DNA from: Mesorhizobium huakuii
Lineage (GTDB): Bacteria > Pseudomonadota > Alphaproteobacteria > Rhizobiales > Rhizobiaceae
DNA: 64,000 nucleotides
Reading direction: 5' to 3'
NCBI RefSeq assembly: GCF_014189455.1
Contig: NZ_CP050296.1
Coordinates: 1,798,001 to 1,862,000, forward strand
Made by a program: the position numbers and the translations under genes. The stretch's first letter is position 1, and every line of letters begins with the position of its first letter. Of the stretch, positions 9,097 through 16,684 are shown piece after piece. The notes beneath the pieces are model-generated. The model made no database searches. It saw only the letters and a list, made by a program, of their open reading frames with translations, and was not told the DNA's origin.

Positions 9097-9120
9097 CGGT
9101 GCATCCATATTGATGCACCG
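9097..9120. terminator. 9-bp hairpin between coat-U operon and rbsK
   Basis: A perfect inverted repeat (CGGTGCATC / GATGCACCG, loop CATATT) lies 80 bp after the last coat-U gene and 84 bp before rbsK. No T-tract follows, so it may be a terminator aided by Rho or an operator for the ribokinase gene. Confidence 0.4.
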
Positions 9121-9203
9121 CCAAACCTCGCATCTTCGATCCACATCGTGCTTTCCGAAAGTCGATCCTGATTTCCGGCCAGCGCTGGCAGGGAGGCACT
9201 TTC

Positions 9204-10109
9204 TTGATAGTCGTCATCGGCTCGATCAACCTCGACCTAATCGCCAAAGTCGACCGCTTGCCGAGCCCCGGCGAAACGGTGAGTGGCTCCGGTTTCGCCA
9301 CGGCGCCCGGCGGCAAGGGTGCCAACCAGGCACTAGCCGCCGCACGCGCCGGTATCCCCGTGCGCATGGTCGGCGCCGTCGGCAGGGACAGTTTCGCCGC
9401 CGAGGCGCTGGCATTGCTGCGCGAGGCCAAGGTCGACCTGTCGGGCGTCGGCGAAACCTTTGCCTCGACCGGCACGGCGCTGATCATGGTCGGTGACGAC
9501 GGCGAGAACATCATCGCCGTGGTCCCCGGCGCCAATGCCTCCGTCGTGCCCGGCGATCTTTCCAAGGCCTTCCTGAAAAAGGGCGACGTCGTTCTGCTCC
9601 AGCACGAAATCCCGCTGGCGACCGTCGATGCGGCGCTCGACCAGGCGCGGGCGGCCGGCGCCATCACCGTGCTCAACACCGCTCCCTTCCAGGGCGATGC
9701 GGCGGCTTTCCTCGGCAAGGCCGATTATGCGGTCGCCAACGAAACGGAGTTCGACCTCTATGGCGAGGCGCTGAAGCTGAGCGGCCGCGACCGCGCGGCC
9801 CGTATGCGCGACTTCGCCGCGAAAACCGGCCGCACCATCGTCGTCACCCTCGGCGGCGACGGCGTCATGGCGGCGACACCGAGCGATTTCCTGACCGTTG
9901 CGGCCATGAAGATCACGCCTGTCGACACGGTCGGCGCCGGCGACACCTTCTGCGGCTATTTCGCCGCCGGCCTGTCATCCGGCCTTGCGCTCGACAAGGC
10001 ACTGGCGCGCGCCGGTACGGCTGGCTCGCTGGCATGCCTCAAGCCCGGTGCCCAACCGGCGATCCCGCTGGCCAAGGATGTCGATCAGGCCTTGCAGGAA
10101 GCCAGCTGA
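9204..10109 (+). CDS. rbsK: ribokinase (PfkB family)
   Basis: ATP-dependent phosphorylation of D-ribose to ribose-5-phosphate. It has both PfkB signatures: GGKGANQALAAARAG near residue 35 and the C-terminal VDTVGAGDTFCGYFAAGL holding the catalytic aspartate and anion hole. The first strand IVVIGSINLDLIA is ribokinase-like, and its length of 301 residues is standard. The start is TTG at 9204 with a GGGAGG site. The stop is 1 bp before the amidase start, so the two are co-transcribed. No ribose transporter or Rbs regulator is nearby; the nucleoside hydrolase at 13.1-14.1 kb could supply ribose (inference). Confidence 0.88.
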   Translation: MIVVIGSINLDLIAKVDRLPSPGETVSGSGFATAPGGKGANQALAAARAGIPVRMVGAVGRDSFAAEALALLREAKVDLSGVGETFASTGTALIMVGDDGENIIAVVPGANASVVPGDLSKAFLKKGDVVLLQHEIPLATVDAALDQARAAGAITVLNTAPFQGDAAAFLGKADYAVANETEFDLYGEALKLSGRDRAARMRDFAAKTGRTIVVTLGGDGVMAATPSDFLTVAAMKITPVDTVGAGDTFCGYFAAGLSSGLALDKALARAGTAGSLACLKPGAQPAIPLAKDVDQALQEAS

Positions 10110-10110
10110 A

Positions 10111-11556
10111 ATGATGCGTCCCCAGACGAAACATGCCGTGCCGCCGGCCGGCGATATCTGCCGCCTGTCGGCCATCGCGCTTGCCGATGCGATCCGCCGC
10201 AAGAAACTGTCCGTGCGCGAGGTGGTGACCGCCTTCCTCGATCGCATCGAGGCGGTCAATCCGCTGGTCAATGCCATCGTCTCGTTGCGCGACCGCGGCG
10301 ACATCCTGCGCGAGGCTGACGCAGCCGATAGCCGGCGGGTGAGCGAAACCGGGACGCTCTTCGGCCTGCCGATCGCAATCAAGGACCTTGCCTCGACGAC
10401 CGGGCTCAGGACCTCCTTCGGCTCGCCGATCTTCGCCGATTTCGTGCCGCAGGAAGACGATTTCTTCGTCGAGCGCATCCGCGACGCCGGCGCCATCATC
10501 ATCGGCAAGACCAATGTCCCCGAATTCGGGCTGGGATCCAACACCTACAACAATGTCTTCGGGCCGACGCTGAACGCCTTCGACCCGGCACTCACCGCCG
10601 GCGGCTCGAGCGGCGGTGCGGCGGTGGCGCTGGCGCTCGACATGGTGCCTGTCGCTGACGGCAGCGACTTCGGCGGCTCGCTACGCAATCCGGCAGGCTG
10701 GAACAATGTCTACGGTTTCCGCCCGTCGCAGGGGCTTGTGCCCGGCGGACCGGACTTCGAGGTCTTTCATGCACAGATGGGCGTCGAAGGGCCGATGGGC
10801 CGCAACGTCGCCGACATGGCGCTGCTGCTCGACGTGCAGGCGGGCTACCATCCGCAGGCACCCCTGTCCTATGAGAAACCGGGCTCGTTCCTCGAAGGCC
10901 TCGCAATACCGCCGACCGGCGGCCGCATCGCCTGGTTTGGCGACCTCGGCGGCCATCTGCCGATCGAAGCGGGCATCCTCGATCTGTGCGAGGCGGCACT
11001 CGGCCGGCTCGCGGGCCAGTCCTTCGCGGTCGAACCCTTGCTGCCGGATTTCGATTTCGAAGCACTGTGGCATGCCTTCGTCACGCTGCGCCAGGCCAGC
11101 AGCGGCTGCGCCCTCAAGGTCCATTACGACGACCCCTCCAGGCGCGGCCTGCTGAAGCCGGAAGCCATCTGGGAAATCGAGAACGCGATGCGGCTGACGG
11201 CGCCGCAGATCCGCGCGGCCTCAGTGATCCGCACCTCCTGGCATCGCACGCTGCTGTCGATCTTCGACCGCTTCGATCTCATCGCCCTGCCGACCGCGCA
11301 GGTCTTCCCTTTCGAGATCGGCACGCACTGGCCAAGCGAGGTCGCCGGACGGCCAATGGACAGCTATCACCGCTGGATGCAGGTTTCCGCCTTTGCCACG
11401 CTGGGCGGCTGCCCGGCGGTCAGCGTACCCGTCGGCTTCGATGACAGGGGGCGATCAATGGGCATGCAGCTGATCGGCCGGCCGCGCGGCGACCTCGCCG
11501 TGCTGAGGGCGGCCGCAGCCTATGAGGCGACACAGCCCTGGCAAGCCGGCGCTTGA
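10111..11556 (+). CDS. amidase signature family hydrolase
   Basis: A Ser-cisSer-Lys amidase of 481 residues. All three catalytic elements are visible: lysine in LPIAIKDLAST, the cis-serine in GGSSGGAAVALALD and the nucleophilic serine in DGSDFGGSLRNPAGW. Related proteins act on aryl- or acyl-amides; the true substrate is unknown. The start at 10111 is one base after rbsK and preceded by AGGA. A longer in-frame reading from 9985 would overlap rbsK and is rejected. Confidence 0.88.
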   Translation: MMRPQTKHAVPPAGDICRLSAIALADAIRRKKLSVREVVTAFLDRIEAVNPLVNAIVSLRDRGDILREADAADSRRVSETGTLFGLPIAIKDLASTTGLRTSFGSPIFADFVPQEDDFFVERIRDAGAIIIGKTNVPEFGLGSNTYNNVFGPTLNAFDPALTAGGSSGGAAVALALDMVPVADGSDFGGSLRNPAGWNNVYGFRPSQGLVPGGPDFEVFHAQMGVEGPMGRNVADMALLLDVQAGYHPQAPLSYEKPGSFLEGLAIPPTGGRIAWFGDLGGHLPIEAGILDLCEAALGRLAGQSFAVEPLLPDFDFEALWHAFVTLRQASSGCALKVHYDDPSRRGLLKPEAIWEIENAMRLTAPQIRAASVIRTSWHRTLLSIFDRFDLIALPTAQVFPFEIGTHWPSEVAGRPMDSYHRWMQVSAFATLGGCPAVSVPVGFDDRGRSMGMQLIGRPRGDLAVLRAAAAYEATQPWQAGA

Positions 11557-11662
11557 CGCGAGCGCATGGGTGCAGCGCTTCGTGGACGGCTTGCGCAGAG
11601 GCTGTCGCCATGCATTGATTGTCGTCCACTACGCCGCATTGGCGGCATTTTGAGGAAAAATC

Positions 11663-12277
11663 ATGTCGCTGGAACTCTACGCCGCCTATGTCCTCGCCTG
11701 CATCGTCATCATCCTGGTGCCCGGTCCGACGGTCACGCTGATCATTGCCAACAGCATCCGCCATGGCGCCCGCGCCGGCCTTGCCAATGTCGCCGGCACG
11801 CAGGCCGGGCTTGCCATCATGATCGCCATCGTCGGCATCGGCCTCAACACGCTGATCGCGGGCATGGGCCACTGGTTCGAATGGGTGCGGCTGATCGGCG
11901 CCGCCTATCTGATCTGGATGGGCGTCCAGATGTTCCGCTCCAAGGGCACGCTGAACGCCGACGGAACGGCGAGAAGGCCGCGCGGCGGCTTCTTCCTGCA
12001 GGGCCTGCTGGTGGCGCTGAGCAATCCCAAGACGCTGGTGTTCTTCGGCGCCTTCTTTCCGCAGTTCATCGCGCCGCAAGGCAATTATACGCTGCAGATC
12101 GTCGTCATGGGCCTGACCGCCATGATCTTCGCCGCCCTGTCGGATTCGACCTATGCGCTCGCCGCCAGCCGCGCCGGACGCCTGCTGTCGGCCAGCCGCA
12201 TCAAGCTCATGTCCAGGATCAGCGGCAGCTTCCTGGTCGGCGGCGGCCTGTGGCTGGCGTTCTCAAGATCGAAGTAA
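11663..12277 (+). CDS. LysE/RhtB family amino-acid exporter
   Basis: A 204-residue inner-membrane exporter with six predicted helices. Family hallmarks are VPGPTVTLIIANSIRHG in the first loop, GAAYLIWMGVQMF and LLVALSNPKTLVFFGAFFPQF. It probably exports an amino acid or homoserine-type metabolite by proton antiport; the substrate is not deducible. The start has a GAGGAAA site. It sits 106 bp after the amidase, so it may share its transcript. Confidence 0.88.
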   Translation: MSLELYAAYVLACIVIILVPGPTVTLIIANSIRHGARAGLANVAGTQAGLAIMIAIVGIGLNTLIAGMGHWFEWVRLIGAAYLIWMGVQMFRSKGTLNADGTARRPRGGFFLQGLLVALSNPKTLVFFGAFFPQFIAPQGNYTLQIVVMGLTAMIFAALSDSTYALAASRAGRLLSASRIKLMSRISGSFLVGGGLWLAFSRSK

Positions 12278-12381
12278 AGGCGGCCGCGAGGCCGGCGCCG
12301 CAAAGAGTTGCAGCGCCCTGGAATGGCAACCGATTGAAAGTGTGCTCTCCGACCACCACATGAATCTGTATTGAGGGATTC

Positions 12382-12705
12382 ATGTCTGTCTTTTGGACTT
12401 GGGATGGTTTGAAGAGGAACGCGCCTGGCGTGATCCTCTTCATTGGTGTGTTTGCGATTATGCTCATGTTGGCGGCAAACCAATGGGCCAACGACGCAAG
12501 CCCGATCCGGTCTGTCGGTGCCATCGATGCAACGATCAAAAGTGCCCAATGGAGAGACGGTAAGTACATCCTCTATGTGCTTGCTCTCAATGATGGCTCG
12601 TTTGTGCTCATCGACGACGACCGCCCGCATCTGATTGGGTCAGATGCCAGCATTGAACGCGTTACGCGCGACAACGGCGCCGTCTTCTACCGGTTTCCCG
12701 AGTGA
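12382..12705 (+). CDS. small membrane-anchored protein of unknown function (first tandem copy)
   Basis: A 107-residue protein with one N-terminal transmembrane helix (about residues 15-35) and a C-terminal domain ending in HLIGSDASIERVTRDNG. I do not recognise a family. The following, frameshifted gene clearly shares this C-terminal pattern, so this is one half of a tandem duplication. A GAGGGA site precedes the ATG. Base composition is more AT-rich than in its neighbours, hinting at accessory origin. Confidence 0.6.
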   Translation: MSVFWTWDGLKRNAPGVILFIGVFAIMLMLAANQWANDASPIRSVGAIDATIKSAQWRDGKYILYVLALNDGSFVLIDDDRPHLIGSDASIERVTRDNGAVFYRFPE

Positions 12706-12708
12706 GTT

Positions 12709-13084
12709 ATGGCGACAGGATTTTCTCTCAAAAGCCGCTTGCTCCTGCTTCAGGCCGAATATCGCGAGGCGGTCATTGGCGTCGCCTTCTTCTGCGCACT
12801 GCCTCTGGCGGGCGCTGATCCTGATTGCGATGAACCAGGACAATCCTGTCGTCGGCACACAACGCGTTGCGGGCATCGTTGAAAACGCCACGCCCATGCC
12901 CATAGCCCCGAAGGCCGTCTCCGGTCGCGGACTTTATTACCAGTATGGCATCCGTCTCAACGACAATGCCCTGATATCTGTCGACGGCGAGTTGGATACG
13001 CCGCACACGATCGGATCGGAAGTGTCGCTCGAGCGGCAGCACCATAAGAAAGGCGCCGACACTTTTCGTCTGCTCCTCGATTGA
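12709..13084 (+). pseudogene. frameshifted tandem paralog of the preceding small membrane protein
   Basis: Reading from ATG 12709 gives MATGFSLKSRLLLLQAEYR and a hydrophobic segment, then the frame must shift by +1 near 12800-12811 to continue as ALILIAMNQDNPVVG and end in HTIGSEVSLERQHHKKG. That end matches HLIGSDASIERVTRDNG of the upstream gene, and both have one N-terminal helix. As written it contains one surplus base. Either it is a decayed duplicate or the sequence has an error; an internal ATG at 12829 could express only the soluble part. Confidence 0.55.
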
Positions 13085-13092
13085 GCAAGCGA

Positions 13093-13133
13093 ATGCGGGG
13101 CGTCCAAAGCGCGCAGCCGTGGACGCCCCGCAT
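13093..13133. terminator. strong bidirectional hairpin between convergent genes
   Basis: A perfect 14-bp inverted repeat (ATGCGGGGCGTCCA / TGGACGCCCCGCAT) with a 13-base loop lies between the small-protein pair on plus and the nucleoside hydrolase on minus. The position suits a shared terminator, although the T-tract is poor on both sides. Confidence 0.6.
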
Positions 13134-13143
13134 CGAAGCAAAA

Positions 13144-14085
13144 CTAAAGCCGCCCCAGCCTCTCCACCAGCAGCGCGAAGAAGCCGTCATGGTCGATATC
13201 GCGCATCACCATGGCGTTCTTTTCCCGCTTGGTCACGCCCCACCAGTCGATCACGGTCATGCCCATGGTCAGTTCCGAGGCGGTTTCCACGCTGACATTG
13301 CAGTTGCGGCCCTTGAACAGCTCCGGCTTCAGAAGATAGGCGATGACGCAGGGGTCGTGCAGCGGCCCGCCATCGGTGCCGTATTTGCCCTCGTCGTAAC
13401 GCTCGAAGAACTCCAGCATCTCGGCGGTCGCGGTGCCGACCTTGGTGCCGAGCGCGCGGAAGGCCTGCGTGCGCTTGGTCGTCGTCAGCGCCTTGTGGGT
13501 GACGTCGAGCGGCATCATCACGATCGGGATGCCGGACTTGAACACCAGATCGGCGGCCTGCGGATCGACATAGATGTTGAATTCGGCCGCAGGCGTGACG
13601 TTGCCGCCCTCGAAGAAGCCGCCGCCCATCAGCACGATTTCCTTGATGCGCGGAGCGATGCGCGGTTCGCGGATCAGCGCCAGCGCTATGTTGGTCAGCG
13701 GCCCGAGCGGGCAGAGCGTGATGGTGCCGCTCTCTTCCTTCATCAGCGTCTCTACGATGAAATCGACGGCATACTGCTCCTGCAGCTTCATCGTCGGTTC
13801 GGGAAGCTGCGGCCCGTTGAGGCCGGTCTTGCCATGCACTTCCTCGGCGGTGACCAGCGTGCGCGCCAGGGGACGGATGGCACCGGCATAGACCTTGATC
13901 TCAGGCCGGCCGGCCAGTTCGCAGATCTTGCGGGCATTCTTTTCGGTGAGCTTCAGCGGCACGTTGCCGGCAACGGCAGTGATGCCGACGATCTCCAATT
14001 CGCTGCTGCCGAGCGCCAGCAGAATGGCGACGGCATCGTCCTGGCCGGGGTCGGTGTCGATGATGATCTTGCGTGGTTGGGGCAT
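13144..14085 (-). CDS. inosine-uridine-preferring nucleoside hydrolase
   Basis: Hydrolyses the N-glycosidic bond of ribonucleosides to base plus ribose. The calcium- and ribose-binding signature IIIDTDPGQDDAVAI is at the N-terminus; ITAVAGN, the EIVLMGGGFFEGGN region and GPLHDPCVIAYLL with the conserved Asp complete the site. 313 residues, normal for the family. The start at 14085 has an AAGGA site; the longer in-frame extension lacks one. Physiologically it would feed ribose salvage with the nearby ribokinase (inference). It is transcribed away from the heat-shock gene. Confidence 0.9.
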   Translation of the reverse strand: MPQPRKIIIDTDPGQDDAVAILLALGSSELEIVGITAVAGNVPLKLTEKNARKICELAGRPEIKVYAGAIRPLARTLVTAEEVHGKTGLNGPQLPEPTMKLQEQYAVDFIVETLMKEESGTITLCPLGPLTNIALALIREPRIAPRIKEIVLMGGGFFEGGNVTPAAEFNIYVDPQAADLVFKSGIPIVMMPLDVTHKALTTTKRTQAFRALGTKVGTATAEMLEFFERYDEGKYGTDGGPLHDPCVIAYLLKPELFKGRNCNVSVETASELTMGMTVIDWWGVTKREKNAMVMRDIDHDGFFALLVERLGRL

Positions 14086-14212
14086 TTCAATTCCTTGTTT
14101 GGCTGGCCGTGAGCTCACCGGATCGAGAGCACGCCTGAAGGACGACCTCGGCGCTTCTCCTTGCATCCGCACGTCGTTTCAAGCGCCATGTTGATTATTC
14201 CTGTGAGTCCAA

Positions 14213-14341
14213 GGCCTGGTCTTTTTGGGCGGGTCTTGTGGTGGCTTGAACTTGGTCGCGGGGCGGACCATATCAAGGCCATCGGGAAAAATGCCATCTG
14301 GGTTTTTCCACTTTATGTCGCTCTTGAGAGGACAGTGTAAC
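14213..14341 (+). promoter_or_regulatory. ROSE-type RNA thermometer in the 5' leader of the small heat-shock gene
   Basis: The leader folds into successive hairpins: outer stem 14213-14217/14276-14280, inner stem 14253-14257/14266-14270, an A/T stem 14285-14291/14303-14309, and the 3' hairpin 14317-14333. The last has GTC, a bulged G, then CTC pairing with GAGGAC across a TTGA loop. It sequesters the AGAGGA ribosome-binding site and reproduces the UYGCU-opposite-AGGA arrangement with bulged G that defines ROSE elements of rhizobial small heat-shock genes. At heat-shock temperature this stem should melt and allow translation. Confidence 0.75.
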
Positions 14342-14767
14342 ATGAGCCGAATGACGCCTTTCTCCAGCCCGCTTCTCCTTGGTTTCGACGCCATGGAAAA
14401 GACCTTGGAGCGCTTGGCAAAATCCGGTGACAGCTACCCTCCCTACAACATCGAACGGCTCAGCGGTGCCGACGGCAAGGCCGAAAGGCTGCGCATCACG
14501 CTCGCCGTCGCCGGTTTCGCCGAAAGCGATCTCGATGTGACAACGGAGGAAAACCAGTTGGTCGTGCGCGGCCGTCAGACCGACGACACCGAGCGCGAAT
14601 TCCTCCATCGCGGCATCGCCGCGCGCCAGTTCCAGCGCTGTTTCGTGTTGGCCGACGGCATGCGGGTGATCGCGGCGGAGCTGAAGAACGGCCTGTTGTC
14701 GATCGACCTCGATCGGCCGGAGTCCGAACGGCTGGTACGGAAAATAAACATATCGGTGAAAGACTGA
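14342..14767 (+). CDS. small heat-shock protein, Hsp20/IbpA family
   Basis: ATP-independent holdase chaperone of 141 residues. The alpha-crystallin domain spans about residues 35-130: LRITLAVAGFAESDLDV, ENQLVVRGRQ, EFLHRGIAARQFQRCFVLAD and ELKNGLLSIDLDRP. The N-terminus (MSRMTPFSSPLLLGFDAMEK) resembles rhizobial class A Hsps. The start at 14342 is fixed by the ribosome-binding site inside the ROSE hairpin. DUF1150 follows 77 bp downstream, the usual rhizobial arrangement. Confidence 0.9.
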   Translation: MSRMTPFSSPLLLGFDAMEKTLERLAKSGDSYPPYNIERLSGADGKAERLRITLAVAGFAESDLDVTTEENQLVVRGRQTDDTEREFLHRGIAARQFQRCFVLADGMRVIAAELKNGLLSIDLDRPESERLVRKINISVKD

Positions 14768-14844
14768 TCTTTACCGATGGCTCTCATGCGGGATGGCCTA
14801 TTGCCCCGGGAAAGGGCGGCGTCCACGCGCCAAGGAGGCTTGAA

Positions 14845-15099
14845 ATGACCAGAACTGAAACGATCACCATGACCAATGGCGAATTCGCCCATCTCGGCGA
14901 AGGCTCGGTCGCCTATCTGCGCAAGGTCTCGAGCGATGACCTGCTCGGCCGCTTCCCGAACATCGGTGAAATCGCGCCCGGCCTGGAGCTGTGGGCCCTG
15001 TTTGCCGCAAACGGCCAGCCGATCCTGCTTTCCGATGCGCGTGACCGCGCACTGGCCGGCGCCATGGAAAACGACCTGACCACCGTTGCCATTCACTAA
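14845..15099 (+). CDS. DUF1150 family protein
   Basis: An 84-residue soluble protein with a conserved core GEGSVAYLRKV and ALFAANGQPILLSDARD. This family is repeatedly found immediately after small heat-shock genes in alphaproteobacteria; its function is not established. The start has a perfect AAGGAGG site. Co-expression with the heat-shock gene is inferred from spacing. Confidence 0.8.
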   Translation: MTRTETITMTNGEFAHLGEGSVAYLRKVSSDDLLGRFPNIGEIAPGLELWALFAANGQPILLSDARDRALAGAMENDLTTVAIH

Positions 15100-15177
15100 A
15101 GCAATTCCAGGAAAAGTGTTTGGCGGTTTTCCCGGGAAAAACGCATAGCGTTTTCCCTTCGGAATTGCGCCAAAACA
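15100..15177 (+). repeat. palindromic intergenic repeat, family 1 (copy a)
   Basis: Begins GCAATTCCAGGAAAAGTG, continues with GGCGGTTTTCCC and closes with GGAATTGC, so the ends are inverted. Compared with other copies it carries an extra internal hairpin (GGGAAAAACGC / GCGTTTTCCC). Other copies are at 16639-16684 (opposite orientation), 18421-18460 (degenerate) and 58284-58336. Confidence 0.7.
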
Positions 15178-15207
15178 GAGAATTGGCGACCGGTTGGCTG
15201 AAACGAA

Positions 15208-15230
15208 AAGGGCCGCTCGCGGCGGCCCTT
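15208..15230. terminator. bidirectional terminator between DUF1150 and ptsN
   Basis: A 9-bp GC stem (AAGGGCCGC / GCGGCCCTT, 5-base loop) is followed by TCTTTTT about 6 bases further on the plus strand and directly by TTTTCG on the minus strand, suiting termination of both converging transcripts. Confidence 0.65.
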
Positions 15231-15254
15231 GGCAGTCTTTTTCAAAATCCAGCT

Positions 15255-15719
15255 TCAGGCGGCGTGCGAGGCCTGCGTGTCCGACAAAAGCGCGTGGATC
15301 GCCGTGGCGTCGCGCGTCCCCCTGATCTTGGCCACCGTGTCGGCATCGCGCAGCACCCGCGCGATGCGCGACAGGGCCTTGAGGTGATCGGCGCCAGCCC
15401 CTTCCGGCGCCAGCAGCAGAAACACCAGATCGACAGGCTGGTCATCCAGCGACTCGAAATCGACCGGCGTTTCCAGGCGGGCGAAAACACCGGCGATGCG
15501 CTTCACGCCGGCGAGCTTGCCATGCGGAATGGCGATGCCGTTGCCGACGCCGGTCGAACCCAGCCGCTCGCGCTGCAGGATGGTGTCGAACACTTCCCTC
15601 TCCGGAATGCCCGAAATCCCCGCGGCCCGCTCGGACAGCAATTGCAGAAGCTGCTTCTTGGAGTTCGCCTTCAACGCCGGCAAAATCGCCGGAACGCTGA
15701 TAAGATCGCTCAGATCCAT
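15255..15719 (-). CDS. ptsN: PTS IIA-like nitrogen-regulatory protein
   Basis: EIIA-Ntr, terminal phosphoacceptor of the nitrogen PTS (PtsP-PtsO-PtsN), controlling potassium transport and carbon/nitrogen balance. The phosphorylatable histidine is H66 in GIAIPHGKLAG. At 154 residues it is standard. It is the last gene of the minus-strand block lptC-lptA-lptB-rpoN-hpf-ptsN, the classical rpoN neighbourhood of proteobacteria. Confidence 0.95.
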   Translation of the reverse strand: MDLSDLISVPAILPALKANSKKQLLQLLSERAAGISGIPEREVFDTILQRERLGSTGVGNGIAIPHGKLAGVKRIAGVFARLETPVDFESLDDQPVDLVFLLLAPEGAGADHLKALSRIARVLRDADTVAKIRGTRDATAIHALLSDTQASHAA

Positions 15720-15778
15720 GCTTGAAAATCCCTTGTTCGCCTGCCGTCACCAGTCCTCACCCCTCGTGCGGCTGGCTT

Positions 15779-16363
15779 TTATCCCTGTGCGACCTTGGTC
15801 GTGGACGGGTCGATCCAGCCGATGTTTCCGTCGGGCCGGCGATAGACGATATTGAGATGATCGGTTCCGGCGTTGCGGAAAACGAACACCGGACTGTCCT
15901 TGGTATCGAGCTCGATGACCGCCGAGGCGACCGACATGGTCTTCAGCGTCATGGTCGATTCGGCGACGATGGCCGGCGCGAAATCCTCCGGGATCTCCTC
16001 GTCGTCATCGGCCAGCGGCGCCATCACCGTATAGGCGATGTCGGTCAACCCGTCATTGCCATTGCCCGAATTGTGCGATTTGAGACGGCGCTTGTAGCGC
16101 CGAAGCCGGGTCTCCAGCCGATCAGCCGCGGCCTCGAAGGCGAGCGTCGGATCCTGGGCATCGCCCGTGGCCTGCAGCGAAGCGCCGGAATCCAGCCGGA
16201 TCATGCAATCCGCCGAATAGCGTGAACCCGATTTGATGACGGTGACGTGTCCCGCAAAACCGCGATCGAAATATTTGCCGATCGCTTCGCCGACACGATC
16301 GTTGATGCGTGTGCGGAACGCATCGCCGATATCCATGTGTTTTCCCGATATGCGCAGATTCAT
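15779..16363 (-). CDS. hpf: ribosome hibernation promoting factor, long form
   Basis: Binds the decoding region of the 30S subunit and drives inactive 100S dimers in stationary phase. The N-terminal RaiA/YfiA domain (about residues 1-105, from MNLRISGKHMDIGDAF) is followed by an acidic linker and a C-terminal dimerisation domain (about 140-190, SPVFVFRNAGTDHLNIVYRR), so at 194 residues this is the long form. It lies between rpoN and ptsN on the same strand. Confidence 0.93.
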   Translation of the reverse strand: MNLRISGKHMDIGDAFRTRINDRVGEAIGKYFDRGFAGHVTVIKSGSRYSADCMIRLDSGASLQATGDAQDPTLAFEAAADRLETRLRRYKRRLKSHNSGNGNDGLTDIAYTVMAPLADDDEEIPEDFAPAIVAESTMTLKTMSVASAVIELDTKDSPVFVFRNAGTDHLNIVYRRPDGNIGWIDPSTTKVAQG

Positions 16364-16683
16364 CTGAAAACTGACCTTCCTTGCTCAGGCTTCAAACTGG
16401 CCCGAGTTTATACTCGTGATCCGTGCGCACAAGCTTTGCGGCGTCACTCGCGCCGATTTAAATCCGAACTTTCCGGTTGATCACAAGCCGCCCTTTTGAC
16501 CGTCCCGAGGCCATTGTCGTGACGGACCATCCGCTAGCGGGCATCGGGCCCGTCTCATGCGGGCGGGCTTCTAGCCACTTCCCGCGGCTTGTCAATGAAG
16601 CTCGAAAGCTGTGGAAAATCGGGAATTCTTTGTTTGACGCAATTCCTGTGGGAAAACCGCTTCACACTTTTCCTGGAATTGCT
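16364..16683. other. intergenic region rpoN-hpf
   Basis: 320 bp without a convincing gene. It should contain the hpf promoter; a short run of T/A at 16440-16480 is the least GC-rich part. The rpoN-proximal end is filled by a family 1 palindromic repeat. Open frames on the plus strand here look non-coding. Confidence 0.5.
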
Positions 16684-16684
16684 T
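16639..16684 (-). repeat. palindromic intergenic repeat, family 1 (copy b)
   Basis: Minus-strand copy: GCAATTCCAGGAAAAGTG, then GAAGCGGTTTTCCC, then AGGAATTGC. It abuts the rpoN stop codon exactly, so the repeat forms the first part of the rpoN 3' untranslated region and could act as a transcript-stabilising hairpin. Confidence 0.7.

Noticed and set aside
13081..14112. 343-codon open frame opposite the nucleoside hydrolase
   Set aside because: Composition rich in H, D, R, G and A typical of antisense shadows; the hydrolase motifs are on the minus strand.
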